64,000 nucleotides of DNA from Sphingobium sp. Leaf26 (GCF_001421665.1 NZ_LMKV01000023.1:251879-315878); one strand, 5' to 3'; positions 17,618 through 26,953 are shown, counted from the first letter of the stretch. Numbers and translations are program-made. Notes: a model not told the origin generated them from the letters alone.

Positions 17618-18490
17618 TCAGGCCGCCATCCGTGCCCGTGCGGCCTGCTCTTCCTGCTCGCGCCTGGCGATTTCATCGGCCCAGTGCAGCACCTCCATCC
17701 GTCCGTCGCCATGTTCGACCAGCGCGGTGCAGCCTTCCACCCAGTCGCCGTCATTATAATATTCGATGCCCTCGATCTCGCGCATCTCGGCATTATGGAT
17801 ATGGCCGCACACCACGCCGTCCACGCCCCGCGCACCGGCTTCATGCGCCACCACTTCCTCGAAACGGGAAATGAAGGACACGGCATTCTTGACCTTGTGC
17901 TTGGCCATCTTGCTGAGCGACCAATAGGGCAGGCCCATCTTCTGACGCACCGCGTTGACCACGACATTCAGCCGCATCAGCGTGGTGTAGGCGGCGTCCC
18001 CCACGAAGGCGAGCCAGCGGTGCGCCAGCATGATCGTGTCGAACTCGTCGCCATGCAGCACCAGCAGTTTGCGGCCATCCGCCGTCTGGTGGATCGCCTT
18101 GCGCCGGATTTCCACGCCGCCGAAACTCATGCCGGTGAATTGACGGAACATTTCGTCATGATTGCCGGGGATATAGACGACCCGCGTGCCGCGCTTGGCC
18201 CGCTTCATCAGCCGCCACACCACGTCATTATGGCTGGCTGGCCAGTAAAAACGCTTTTTCAGCCGCCAGCCGTCGATGATGTCGCCCACCAGATAGATGG
18301 TGTCGCTGTCCACAGTGTCGAGAAAGTCGATCAGCATCGCCGCATTGCAGCCGCGCGTACCCAGGTGGATATCCGATATCCAGATGGTGCGATACCGGCG
18401 GCGCTTGCCCTCCCGCTCCGGAATGTGGAAGCGGTCATCGACGCCCTCTTCCATATCGCTCAGGAAGGGCAGGCGGGTGATGGCGTTCAT
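17618..18490 (-). CDS. UDP-2,3-diacylglucosamine diphosphatase-like metallophosphoesterase
   Basis: Calcineurin-type phosphoesterase resembling LpxH, 290 residues. The metal-binding motifs are ISDIHLGTRG, YLVGDIIDGW, IPGNHDEM, LHGDEFD and CGHIHNAEM. It is longer than classical LpxH (about 240) and belongs to the wider family annotated as UDP-2,3-diacylglucosamine diphosphatase in this group, so a lipid A role is possible but not certain. Start ATG MNAITRLPFLSD has a GGGG sequence nine bases upstream. First gene of a two-gene unit with the glycosyltransferase. Confidence 0.87.
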   Translation of the reverse strand: MNAITRLPFLSDMEEGVDDRFHIPEREGKRRRYRTIWISDIHLGTRGCNAAMLIDFLDTVDSDTIYLVGDIIDGWRLKKRFYWPASHNDVVWRLMKRAKRGTRVVYIPGNHDEMFRQFTGMSFGGVEIRRKAIHQTADGRKLLVLHGDEFDTIMLAHRWLAFVGDAAYTTLMRLNVVVNAVRQKMGLPYWSLSKMAKHKVKNAVSFISRFEEVVAHEAGARGVDGVVCGHIHNAEMREIEGIEYYNDGDWVEGCTALVEHGDGRMEVLHWADEIARREQEEQAARARMAA

Positions 18491-18603
18491 GATACGATCC
18501 CCAAAGATCAATGTCCTTGGGAGCGAATCCTTAACGCTGCAATGTTACAGTTCCGAAGAGAATATGACGGAAATGCTACGGTTTGCGTGGGTTTGGGGTC
18601 AAA

Positions 18604-18750
18604 TCAGTCAGTCAAGATCAGCACGCCGATCGCTAACACATTTCCGATTGTGAAAAGGCTCCAACCCAGCATCGGATGCCTTTTGAACCACGGTGCACAG
18701 CACCGCTTGCCCAGCCACGCACCAAGACCCGCCGAAACCCAATCGTCCAT
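18604..18750 (-). CDS. Small single-span membrane protein (48 aa)
   Basis: Reads MDDWVSAGLGAWLGKRC, then a basic patch KRH and one hydrophobic segment (WSLFTIGNVLAIGVLILTD) to the stop. A near-ideal Shine-Dalgarno GAGGT sits 6-7 bases before the ATG, and the codons are plausible. It is an isolated gene between the phosphoesterase and the quinone oxidoreductase. No family recognised; support comes from the ribosome-binding site and membrane-protein logic only. Confidence 0.55.
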   Translation of the reverse strand: MDDWVSAGLGAWLGKRCCAPWFKRHPMLGWSLFTIGNVLAIGVLILTD

Positions 18751-18819
18751 GCCGCACCTCATGCAAATCCGCGCTAGCCGAACGAATCCCCCTCCCTTGA
18801 AAGGGGGGGCGACATGATC

Positions 18820-19824
18820 TCAAGCCACCAGCACGATCTTCCCGAAATGCTCACCGGCATCCATCCGCGCATGCGCCTTGGCCGCATCCGCCAGCGCGAA
18901 CCGCTGGTCCATCGCCGGCCGCAGCTTGCCCTCGCCGACAAAGCCCCAGACCGTCCGCATCAGTTCATCCGCCACCAGGCTCTTGAACCCCACCGACCGC
19001 GCCCGCAACGTCGATCCGGTCAGCGTCAGCCGCTTTTGCATGATCGCGGGGATGAACACTTCCGCCTTCGCTCCGCCCAGCACGGCGATCGACACATGCC
19101 GGCCATCCTCGGCCAGGCAATTGAGGTTACGCGGCACATAATCGCCGCCCACCATGTCCAGCACCGCCGCCACGCCCTGCCCGTCGGTGATGCGCTTCAC
19201 TTCCTCGACATAATCCTGGCGCTTGTAATTGATCGCATGATCCGCGCCCCAGCCCTTCGCCTGCGCGCATTTCTCATCCGACCCGCAGGTGACGATGATG
19301 GTCACATCAAACAGGTTGCACAGCCGGATGGCCATCGTGCCGATGCCGCTGGTCCCGCCATGGACCAGCACCGTGTCGCCTGACACGACATAGGCGCGCT
19401 CGAACAAATTGGTCCACACGGTGAATAATGTCTCAGGCAGCGCTGCCGCCTCGGCCAGATCATAATCGTCCGGCAACGGCAAACATTGCCCCGCAGGCGC
19501 CACCGCATATTCCGCATAGCCTCCGCCCGCCAGCAGCGCGCAGACCTTTTGCCCGACCAGTCTGTCCGCGCCACTGCCGGCCGCGACGATCGTGCCGGCC
19601 ACTTCAAGCCCCGGAATGTCAGAAGCCCCCGGCGGCGGCGGATATTTGCCCTGCCGCTGCAACACGTCCGGCCGGTTCACGCCAGCGGCGGCAACGCGGA
19701 TCAGCACCTCACCCTCGCCCGGTAACGGTACGGGACGCCGCTCAGGCACCAGAGCCTCCGGTCCCCCCGGCGTCGGAATCGCGATCGCCGTCATTTCGTC
19801 CGGCACTGCGCCCAAATCCGCCAT
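18820..19824 (-). CDS. NAD(P)H-quinone oxidoreductase, zinc-type/PIG3 family
   Basis: Medium-chain reductase of 334 residues, PIG3-like quinone oxidoreductase, reducing quinones with NADPH. Groups seen: GVNRPDVLQRQGKYPPPPGASDIPGLE at the N-terminal catalytic domain, the Rossmann loop VLVHGGTSGIGTMAIRL, and AINYKRQDYVEEVKRIT. Zinc ligands of alcohol dehydrogenases are absent, as expected. Start ATG of MADLGAVPDEM, chosen because the 104 codons upstream are antisense to the DUF1192 gene. Confidence 0.92.
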   Translation of the reverse strand: MADLGAVPDEMTAIAIPTPGGPEALVPERRPVPLPGEGEVLIRVAAAGVNRPDVLQRQGKYPPPPGASDIPGLEVAGTIVAAGSGADRLVGQKVCALLAGGGYAEYAVAPAGQCLPLPDDYDLAEAAALPETLFTVWTNLFERAYVVSGDTVLVHGGTSGIGTMAIRLCNLFDVTIIVTCGSDEKCAQAKGWGADHAINYKRQDYVEEVKRITDGQGVAAVLDMVGGDYVPRNLNCLAEDGRHVSIAVLGGAKAEVFIPAIMQKRLTLTGSTLRARSVGFKSLVADELMRTVWGFVGEGKLRPAMDQRFALADAAKAHARMDAGEHFGKIVLVA

Positions 19825-19927
19825 ATCGCTGCCCCCAGCCGTTAACCATGTTGCACCGCACCTAAAATCGACGGACGGAGCCTGTGCCCTTATTGACAGA
19901 GTGGGCAACAGGGTCAACATTGGCGTC

Positions 19928-20125
19928 ATGGATTTGGAAGACGATCTGCCGCGCAAGGGAGATGATCCGCTGGCCCGCCTGCTCCAACAGGATCTGGGTC
20001 CGTTCTCCGTGGCTGACCTGCACAACCGCATCGTCGCGCTGGAAGCAGAAATCATACGGACCAAGTCGAAATTGGAAAGCGCCGTTAACCATAAGGCAAG
20101 TGCCGAGGCGCTATTCAGACGATGA
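19928..20125 (+). CDS. DUF1192 family protein
   Basis: Small 65-residue protein with an acidic start MDLEDDLPRKGDDPLARLL, the family core DLGPFSVADLHNRIVALEAEIIRTK and a C-terminal helix that could form a coiled coil (KSKLESAVNHKASAEALFRR). DUF1192 proteins are alphaproteobacterial and uncharacterised. It diverges from the quinone oxidoreductase with about 100 bp between the starts. Confidence 0.88.
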   Translation: MDLEDDLPRKGDDPLARLLQQDLGPFSVADLHNRIVALEAEIIRTKSKLESAVNHKASAEALFRR

Positions 20126-20278
20126 ACCATTGCCATGCCCCCTGCGCCTCGAAAGGCTCCATAGGGCTTCGGCAGTCAGGCAATTCCGCTGGTCGGGGCC
20201 ATGGCCTTGATCCCGCGTCGAGCAATGCCGACATAGGGTTCAACACCGCCCCTGTTTCGGGCCAGGAGTAGAACAGAC

Positions 20279-22597
20279 ATGCCTTCATTCGCACCCGCTC
20301 TTGAAACCACCCTGCACAATGCGCTGACCCATGCGTCGGAGCGCAAGCATGAATATGCCACGCTGGAGCATCTCCTCCTGGCACTTATTGATGACGAACA
20401 TGCGGCAAAAGTGATGCAGGCGTGCGGCGTGGAACTGGGCGAACTGGGCGACGCGGTCACCCATTATCTCGACACCGAACTCGACAGCCTCAAGGTCGAA
20501 GGGGCATCCGACCCCTCCCCCACCAGCGGTTTCCAGCGCGTGGTCCAGCGCGCCATCCTCCATGTCCAGTCGTCCGGCAAGGATGAAGTGACGGGCGCCA
20601 ATGTGCTCGTCGCGCTCTTTTCCGAACGCGAATCCTATGCCGTCTATTTCCTGCAACAGCAGGATATGAGCCGTCTCGATGCCGTCAGCTATATCAGCCA
20701 CGGCGTCGGCAAGGGCACGCCCGCGCCCGAGCGTCAGGAGACGAAGGGCGCCGCCGAGGAGGAAAAGAAGGTGCAGGATGGCAAGGCCAAGAAGGACAGC
20801 GCCCTCGATCAATTCACCGTCAACCTCAACGAGAAAGCGGGCCGGGGCAAGGTCGATCCGTTGATCGGCCGCACGGCGGAGGTGGATCGTACGATCCAGA
20901 TTCTGTGCCGCCGGTCGAAGAACAACCCGCTCTATGTCGGCGATCCCGGCGTAGGCAAGACCGCGATCGCGGAGGGTCTCGCGCGGAAGATCGTCGAGGG
21001 CGAAGTGCCCGACGTGCTCAAGGAAGCCGTCATCTACTCGCTCGACATGGGCGCGCTGCTGGCCGGCACCCGCTATCGCGGCGACTTTGAAGAGCGTCTG
21101 AAGGCGGTCGTCACCGAACTGGAAAAAATGCCGCATGCGGTGCTGTTCATCGATGAAATCCACACCGTCATCGGTGCCGGCGCGACCAGCGGCGGCGCGA
21201 TGGACGCATCGAACCTGCTCAAGCCCGCCCTGTCGGGCGGCACGATCCGCTGCATCGGCTCGACCACCTACAAGGAATTCCGCAACCATTTCGAAAAGGA
21301 CCGCGCCCTGCTGCGCCGGTTCCAGAAGATCGACGTCAACGAACCCACGATCGATGACACGGTCAAAATCCTGACCGGCCTGCGCACCGCGTTCGAGGAA
21401 CATCATCACGTCAAATATACCCCCGACGCGATCAAGGCGGCGGTGGAACTCAGTGCGCGTTACATCAACGACCGCAAACTGCCGGACAAGGCGATCGACG
21501 TGATCGACGAAGTCGGCGCGATGCAGATGCTGGTGATCCCGTCGAAACGCAAGAAGACCATCACCCCCAAGGAGATCGAACTGGTCATCGCGACCATGGC
21601 CCGCATCCCGCCCAAGACCGTGTCGTCCGACGACAAGAGCGTGCTGGAATCGCTGACCACCGACCTCAAGCGCGTCGTCTTCGGTCAGGACAAGGCGATC
21701 GAGGTGCTGTCCTCCGCGATCAAGCTGTCGCGTGCGGGCCTGCGGGATCCCGACAAGCCGATCGGCAACTATCTCTTCTCCGGCCCCACCGGCGTCGGCA
21801 AGACGGAGGTGGCGCGCCAGCTTGCCACCCTGCTCGGCATCCCGCTCCAGCGGTTCGACATGTCGGAATATATGGAGCGCCATTCGGTCAGCCGCCTGAT
21901 CGGTGCCCCTCCGGGCTATGTCGGCTATGATCAGGGTGGCCTTTTGACCGACGCCGTCGACCAGCAACCGCACAGCGTGCTGCTGCTCGATGAGATCGAA
22001 AAGGCGCACCCGGACCTGTTCAACATCCTCTTGCAGGTGATGGACAATGGCCGCCTGACCGACCATCACGGCAAGACCGTCGATTTCCGCAACACCATCC
22101 TCATCATGACCACCAACGCCGGTGCGTCGGACATGGCGAAGGAATCGATCGGTTTCGGCGAACTGACGCGCGAAGATGTGCAGGAAGACGCGGTGAAGAA
22201 GCTCTTCACCCCCGAATTCCGCAACCGCCTCGATGCGATCGTCCCCTTCGGCTATCTGCCGCCGGAAATCGTCGCCCGCGTCATCGACAAGTTCGTGCTG
22301 CAACTGGAACTGCAACTGGCCGACCGCGACGTCCACATCACCCTGGACGACGAAGCCAAGGCCTGGCTCACCAGGAAGGGCTATGACAAGCTCTACGGCG
22401 CGCGCCCGATGGGCCGCCTGATGCAGGAAAAGATCAAGCAGCCGCTGGCCGAGGAACTGCTCTTCGGCAAACTGGTCCATGGCGGCGAAGTCCATGTCCA
22501 TATGAAGGACGAGGCATTGGCCTTCCAGATCACCCCCGCAGCCCCCAAGAAGGGCAAGAAGGGCGGCAAGGCCAAGACGACCGAAGGCACGAAATAA
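20279..22597 (+). CDS. clpA: ATP-dependent Clp protease ATP-binding subunit ClpA
   Basis: Hexameric AAA+ unfoldase that feeds ClpP. The 772 residues contain the double Clp N-domain (1 to about 145), first AAA module with Walker A GDPGVGKT at residues 221-228, second with GPTGVGKT near 502, and the ClpP-binding IGF loop (ESIGFGE). A Lys-rich tail KKGKKGGKAK ends the protein. ClpS, normally encoded just upstream of clpA in proteobacteria, is not present in the 150 bp in front. A terminator follows the stop. Confidence 0.97.
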   Translation: MPSFAPALETTLHNALTHASERKHEYATLEHLLLALIDDEHAAKVMQACGVELGELGDAVTHYLDTELDSLKVEGASDPSPTSGFQRVVQRAILHVQSSGKDEVTGANVLVALFSERESYAVYFLQQQDMSRLDAVSYISHGVGKGTPAPERQETKGAAEEEKKVQDGKAKKDSALDQFTVNLNEKAGRGKVDPLIGRTAEVDRTIQILCRRSKNNPLYVGDPGVGKTAIAEGLARKIVEGEVPDVLKEAVIYSLDMGALLAGTRYRGDFEERLKAVVTELEKMPHAVLFIDEIHTVIGAGATSGGAMDASNLLKPALSGGTIRCIGSTTYKEFRNHFEKDRALLRRFQKIDVNEPTIDDTVKILTGLRTAFEEHHHVKYTPDAIKAAVELSARYINDRKLPDKAIDVIDEVGAMQMLVIPSKRKKTITPKEIELVIATMARIPPKTVSSDDKSVLESLTTDLKRVVFGQDKAIEVLSSAIKLSRAGLRDPDKPIGNYLFSGPTGVGKTEVARQLATLLGIPLQRFDMSEYMERHSVSRLIGAPPGYVGYDQGGLLTDAVDQQPHSVLLLDEIEKAHPDLFNILLQVMDNGRLTDHHGKTVDFRNTILIMTTNAGASDMAKESIGFGELTREDVQEDAVKKLFTPEFRNRLDAIVPFGYLPPEIVARVIDKFVLQLELQLADRDVHITLDDEAKAWLTRKGYDKLYGARPMGRLMQEKIKQPLAEELLFGKLVHGGEVHVHMKDEALAFQITPAAPKKGKKGGKAKTTEGTK

Positions 22598-22617
22598 GCC
22601 GTTGAACAGGTAGAAGA

Positions 22618-22646
22618 AAAAGGTGGCTCAACGAGCCGCCTTTTTT
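22618..22646 (+). terminator. Rho-independent terminator after clpA
   Basis: GGTGGCTC / GAGCCGCC stem with an AAC loop and one G-U pair, preceded by A run and followed by six T. Confidence 0.9.
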
Positions 22647-22812
22647 GCGCCCGGCCTGGCTACAATATGGCGCCAAGGGCGGAAATCGGTGGTTGGGCGA
22701 CGCAAGCCCCCCTAAAACGAGGGGGAAATGATCCCGTTTCTGGTCGAGAACGCCCCCGTCCCTTTCCAGGCCACGCAAGCATTTGCCACAAACATCTCAT
22801 ATATAGCCTCTC

Positions 22813-23370
22813 ATGCACCGCCTGTTCGTCGCCATCCGCCCGCCCGCAGACCAGCGCGCGCATCTTCTCTCGCTGATGATGGGGGTAGAGGGTGCCCGTT
22901 GGCAGGATGACGCCCAGCTTCACCTCACGCTGCGCTTCATCGGCGAAGTCGACCGGCATCGGGCAAACGACATCGCCGACGCCCTGTCCGCCATCCGCTT
23001 CTCCCCGTTCGACATCCAACTGTCCGGCGTCGGCCGCTTCGATCGCAAGGGCGTGGTCGATACGCTCTGGGCCGGGGTCCAGCCGCGCGACCCGCTCGAA
23101 CGGCTGCATAAAAAGGCCGACCGCGCCTGCATCTCGACCGGTCTCCCGCCCGAAAGCCGCGCCTATCTCCCACACATCACGCTCGCCCGCTTCGGCCGTA
23201 CCGGCGCCTTCGTCGATCCCTTTGTCGCCCGCCACGCCGCACTCACCTGCCCGCTCTTCCGCGTCGACGGCTTCACCCTCTACGAAAGCCGCATCGGCCA
23301 TGGCGGCGCGAGCTATCATCCGGTGGAGGAATATTCGGCGACTGCTACAGGCCCGATCATCACGGACTAG
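22813..23370 (+). CDS. thpR: RNA 2',3'-cyclic phosphodiesterase (LigT/ThpR)
   Basis: 2H phosphoesterase of 185 residues that opens 2',3'-cyclic ends of RNA. The two HxT catalytic motifs are visible: LHLTLRFIG (H37-x-T39) and PHITLARFG in the C-terminal half. The start MHRLFVAIRPP is the usual family N-terminus. It stands alone, convergent with the next hypothetical gene, three bases separating the stops. Confidence 0.93.
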   Translation: MHRLFVAIRPPADQRAHLLSLMMGVEGARWQDDAQLHLTLRFIGEVDRHRANDIADALSAIRFSPFDIQLSGVGRFDRKGVVDTLWAGVQPRDPLERLHKKADRACISTGLPPESRAYLPHITLARFGRTGAFVDPFVARHAALTCPLFRVDGFTLYESRIGHGGASYHPVEEYSATATGPIITD

Positions 23371-23373
23371 GGA

Positions 23374-23889
23374 TCAGAGATAATCGGCATCGAAAGGCTG
23401 TGCAAAATTGCCCGCCAGTGCTTCCACCGGTGCGGACTCACCGCCCATATGTTGTACGAACAGGGCTGACAGACGCGCCGTCCATTGCGCGATGCTGGCT
23501 GGTGCGGCATCCGCCTCTCCTTCCGCCTGGATGACCAGTTCGGCAAACTGCGCCGCCGTCATCACCCCGCTCGCAGGCAGCAAATCGGTAACATGAACCG
23601 GCTCGCCATCGACCACCCCCCCGCAACAGCCCTGATGGACGCAGATATCCCACAACAAACGATCGAAGGCGTAAGGATGCACGATCTCGACCTGCCTTTG
23701 CCGACTATCGCACCAGAAACGGATTTCGCGCTCGCCGATATCGGCTAAGACACGGTCATTGCTGTCTGGGCCAAAGGCATATTTCACACCAATCCTCGCC
23801 AGAGGCGGCAGATCATATTCCTCTTGGTTCGGCTCAATGACGAACCGCATGGTCCGATCGCTGCTATTCTCGAATGTGGATACCGGCAT
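23374..23889 (-). CDS. Hypothetical protein
   Basis: A 171-residue soluble protein with no signal peptide. It has an N-terminal beta-rich part (MRFVIEPNQEEYDLPPLARIGVKY), a Cys-containing centre (ICVHQGCCGGVVDGE) and an acidic helical C-terminus. No family recognised. The start is uncertain: ATG at 23889 (MPVSTFENSS) or ATG at 23850 (MRFVIEPNQ); neither has a clear ribosome-binding site. Possibly transcribed with the membrane protein upstream. Confidence 0.6.
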   Translation of the reverse strand: MPVSTFENSSDRTMRFVIEPNQEEYDLPPLARIGVKYAFGPDSNDRVLADIGEREIRFWCDSRQRQVEIVHPYAFDRLLWDICVHQGCCGGVVDGEPVHVTDLLPASGVMTAAQFAELVIQAEGEADAAPASIAQWTARLSALFVQHMGGESAPVEALAGNFAQPFDADYL

Positions 23890-23943
23890 CGCGACGATCT
23901 AGCATATAGACCATATTCAAATCCACGGCATCCCAAGGCGCCG

Positions 23944-24270
23944 CTACAATAGCATAGGCCCGCCATACAATATCACCAGTACCCACGGGATCAGAGAAAA
24001 GGCGATGAAGAGGACCGCCAGCAACGTCAGCCGTCCTGCCCCGTCCTGCGTTCGTGCCGCCTTCCCTGCAATAAGCCCTGCAATGACCAGCGGGACCGGC
24101 ATGATGATCAGGGCGATGGCACCCCATTGCGCGTGTCCGTCCAGACCATCTGCCCAGATGACACCAACATAGGCCAGATACAGCGACGGCCCCAATAGAA
24201 GGCAGCAGATAACGCAGAGCAAAATGGGGCTGATACTGGAACGGCGCATGCGTCTCACCTTGACGATCAT
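23944..24270 (-). CDS. Small membrane protein
   Basis: A 108-residue protein with three hydrophobic segments: about residues 15-32 (ISPILLCVICCLLLGPSLY), 45-65 and 80-104. An AGGTGA sequence eight bases before the ATG of MIVKVRRM supports that start. Basic N-terminus predicts the N-in orientation. No conserved family recognised; a transporter or regulatory role cannot be assigned. Confidence 0.6.
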   Translation of the reverse strand: MIVKVRRMRRSSISPILLCVICCLLLGPSLYLAYVGVIWADGLDGHAQWGAIALIIMPVPLVIAGLIAGKAARTQDGAGRLTLLAVLFIAFSLIPWVLVILYGGPMLL

Positions 24271-24467
24271 GGGCAATCACCTGCCTGTGCGCAACGTCAT
24301 ATCCATCGACCACAATGCGGCCGCCCAATCGATCGTCTCGTAGGGCTCGATACCTCCCCCGGCGCAGACTACCCAGCGGAACGACAAAGCGCCCGGACCG
24401 CCTCCCTCTTGGGACACGATCCGGGCACCATAAATGCCACCGCGCCATCAGCCGCGCAGCATAGTCC

Positions 24468-25001
24468 TCATCCCTTGGTCAGCACGCCGCATGCCACGCG
24501 GCCGCCGGCATTGCCGGTGGGGTCGGTGGCATAATCATCCGCCTGCGCATGGATCACGATCGCGGCGCCATCGGTGTCCAGCAGCGGCGAAGCCCCGTCG
24601 CTGATCGTGCCGCTGGCCACGACATATTCGATCGCGCCGGTGCCGTCCGACCCGACCGTCATGTTGGGCATGTCGCCCATATGCGGGCCGGCCGGATTAT
24701 CCTTGCCATGCTTGTGCGCGGTCGGGTTCCAATGGCCACCCGCGCTGGTGAAGTCCGGGCCGGCGCACTGGCCGGTCGTATGGATATGGACGGCATGGAT
24801 GCCCGGCGTCACGCCGGTCGCCTTGACCAGCACGTGCAGGCCATCGGCCGCCTGGGTCACGCTCGCCGTGCCACGCGCAGCGCCGTCGCCGGCGGCCAGC
24901 TTGGCCGAAGCGGTCGGCGCGGCAGGCGTATCGGCCGTCGTCGCGCAGGCCGATGTGGCAAGGGCGACAGGCAGGGCGGCGGCAAGGGCAAGAAATTTCA
25001 T
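24468..25001 (-). CDS. sodC: Cu-Zn superoxide dismutase, periplasmic lipoprotein
   Basis: Dismutates superoxide in the periplasm. The 177-residue product has a signal ending in the lipobox LATSAC, then the SodC domain with copper/zinc ligands: HAVHIHTTGQC, GGHWNPTAHKHGK, GPHMGDMPN, IVIHAQADDY and GNAGGRVACG, the two cysteines forming the expected disulfide. Start ATG of MKFLALAAALP; the 39 codons upstream are not family sequence. Confidence 0.95.
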   Translation of the reverse strand: MKFLALAAALPVALATSACATTADTPAAPTASAKLAAGDGAARGTASVTQAADGLHVLVKATGVTPGIHAVHIHTTGQCAGPDFTSAGGHWNPTAHKHGKDNPAGPHMGDMPNMTVGSDGTGAIEYVVASGTISDGASPLLDTDGAAIVIHAQADDYATDPTGNAGGRVACGVLTKG

Positions 25002-25136
25002 GGCAGGCTCCCAGGGAAGGGTCATAGATAGAAGCGCGAACGCGGCAACGGGCTTTTTGTTGCCGATCCACACCGATTTGTCACGCTGGAACAATCTGAT
25101 ATTGCCTATTATTCGCACTCACACGCCTGACACTGC

Positions 25137-25439
25137 TTATCTGGCAGAGCATCGGCGAGCGACAATTCCCACCCCGAAAAAGAGCATCGCCACAGGCGCG
25201 GCCATACCGAGATATCGGAAAAACAGCGGTGCCGGGTCGACGATCCAGCCGACGCCATCCTCAGTCAGTTCAATGCCGACGATCAAACATCCGGCAGCCA
25301 ACAGGATAGCGGCGATCCAGCAAAGGGCCGACTTCCACTGACGCGCATATAACCATCCGGCGATCAGGGGATAGGCCATGAACAGCAGGCCGCACCCTGC
25401 AAAGGTGATGGGTTGCGGGATCGTCAAAGCATTTTCCAT
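25137..25439 (-). CDS. Small membrane protein
   Basis: A 100-residue protein beginning MENALTIPQPITFAGC, with three hydrophobic segments (about residues 12-30, 36-57 and 72-94) and a basic tail ARRCSAR. A GGGGGCGGGG stretch precedes the ATG. Three to four-helix topology without recognised family. A longer frame upstream is less likely because it lacks a good ribosome-binding site. Confidence 0.55.
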   Translation of the reverse strand: MENALTIPQPITFAGCGLLFMAYPLIAGWLYARQWKSALCWIAAILLAAGCLIVGIELTEDGVGWIVDPAPLFFRYLGMAAPVAMLFFGVGIVARRCSAR

Positions 25440-25616
25440 CCCCCGCCCCCTGTCTTTTGCACGCCACGCACACCGGATCATCGCCCCCGTCAGCCAAATT
25501 GCGACGAACCCGCCACGCCAACGATCGGGAAATCGCTGTAGGCACCCTGGGTCGCCAGAGCCGAACGCCGCGCCTACGCCTTGCGCCCTTCCGCGCCGCG
25601 TCCACGCAAAGAAAAA

Positions 25617-25640
25617 GGGGCCGATCCTGCGATCGGCCCC
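25617..25640 (-). terminator. Rho-independent terminator after ompA
   Basis: 10-bp stem GGGGCCGATC / GATCGGCCCC with a CTGC loop; on the minus strand followed by five T. Confidence 0.9.
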
Positions 25641-25676
25641 CAATTCTGTACCCCATTCCGAAGAATGGAGATCGGC

Positions 25677-26753
25677 TTACATGCCCGAACCCGGACCGTA
25701 GCTGATTTCCACGCGACGGTTCTGGACTTCGCGAACACCGTCGGCAGTGTCGACGCGCGGCTTCGATTCACCGAAGGCCTGCGTGGTGATGACACCGTCA
25801 GGGATACCCTTCGAGGCCAGATAGGCCTTGACCGAGTCAGCGCGGCGCTGCGAGAGGCCGACGTTGTACGAGGCCGAACCCGAACGGTCAGCGTGACCGG
25901 CCAGCATGACCTGGGCGCTGCCGCAGCTGCTGTAGGCCGAAACCGCGTTGTCCAGGATGGTGGCGGCGTCAGGCGTGATGTCCGACTTGTCCCATTCGAA
26001 GAACACGATGTACGGCCCAGGGTTGCACTGTTCAGCGGCCGGCGGAGGCGGCGGCGGGGGCGGCGGGGGCGGCGGGGGCGGCGGCGGGGGCGGCGGGGGA
26101 GCGACCGTTTCGCCACCGAAGTTGTAGGTCAGGCCGAGCAGCAGGCTGTGCGTACGCAGCTTGGTTTCTGCGTTCGAACCGGCCTGGCCGTAGATGCTCT
26201 GCTGTGCCGGGATGAGCTTGATGTCATCCTGGTTGAAGAAGCGATACTTCAGCGAGACGTCGACATTGTTGGTGACCGGGTAACGAACGCCCGCGATCGC
26301 CTGCCAGGCGAAGCCGGTGTCGCTGTCGTTCACGATGTCCGAAGCCAGCTTGCCGCGCGATACGCCGACACCGCCGCCGACGAAGCCCTGAAGGCCGTCA
26401 TCGGGACCGAAGTCGAGCAAACCGTTCAGCATGAACGACAGGGCCGAAGCCGCGCCGCCGAAGCCGCCGCCGGTCTTGTCGATGTCGATCTTGGCGCGCT
26501 TGTAGGCCGCTTCGGCCTCCAGGCGGAAGCCGCCGAAATCATAGCCGATGTTGGCGTCGAAATCATAACCCTTGTGGTAATCGATCGACGGAACCGCCGA
26601 GCCACCCGGAGGGACGGCGTCGAAGGTCAGGTTCTGGTCTTCGACCAGCAGAACGCCGGCATCGACGCCGACATACCAGCTATTGTCACGCGCCATGGCC
26701 GGGGTGGCCAGGACAGTGGTCGCAAGCGCAGCCGCGAGGGCAAGCTTCCGCAT
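25677..26753 (-). CDS. OmpA-family outer membrane protein with a 20-proline linker
   Basis: Outer membrane porin-like protein of 358 residues: signal peptide MRKLALAAALATTVLATPAMA, an 8-stranded barrel (about residues 25-215), a linker of 20 consecutive prolines (26040-26099), and a C-terminal OmpA peptidoglycan-binding domain with YIVFFEWDKSDITPDA, AGHADRSGSASYN, LSQRRADSVKAYLASKGI and NRRVEI. It anchors the outer membrane to the cell wall. The AT-rich upstream region carries the promoter and an inverted repeat GGTTTCA/TGAAACC (26812-26843). Probably highly expressed, with its own terminator. Confidence 0.95.
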   Translation of the reverse strand: MRKLALAAALATTVLATPAMARDNSWYVGVDAGVLLVEDQNLTFDAVPPGGSAVPSIDYHKGYDFDANIGYDFGGFRLEAEAAYKRAKIDIDKTGGGFGGAASALSFMLNGLLDFGPDDGLQGFVGGGVGVSRGKLASDIVNDSDTGFAWQAIAGVRYPVTNNVDVSLKYRFFNQDDIKLIPAQQSIYGQAGSNAETKLRTHSLLLGLTYNFGGETVAPPPPPPPPPPPPPPPPPPPPAAEQCNPGPYIVFFEWDKSDITPDAATILDNAVSAYSSCGSAQVMLAGHADRSGSASYNVGLSQRRADSVKAYLASKGIPDGVITTQAFGESKPRVDTADGVREVQNRRVEISYGPGSGM

Positions 26754-26953
26754 TTGAATTCCCCTTTCAAGAGTGTCACGAAGGACTGCTGAAACCCTGT
26801 AATCACGAGAAGGTTTCATGGCAAGTCCACAATTAGTGAAACCGTTGCAAAAATAACGCACTAGCCCGGCAAGTAGAGCCTTATTCAGCTAATGCAGACA
26901 AATCCTAGACTATTGACGCACCACCGCAACAAGAAAAGCATATTACCGTAATA

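Noticed and set aside
18608-18823. 71-codon frame starting MRSCRPPFQG
   Set aside because: Overlaps the better supported 48-codon membrane-protein frame, lacks a good ribosome-binding site and looks random.
20285-22501. Antisense frame of about 738 codons opposite clpA
   Set aside because: Mirror of a very GC-biased gene; no motif and low-complexity composition.
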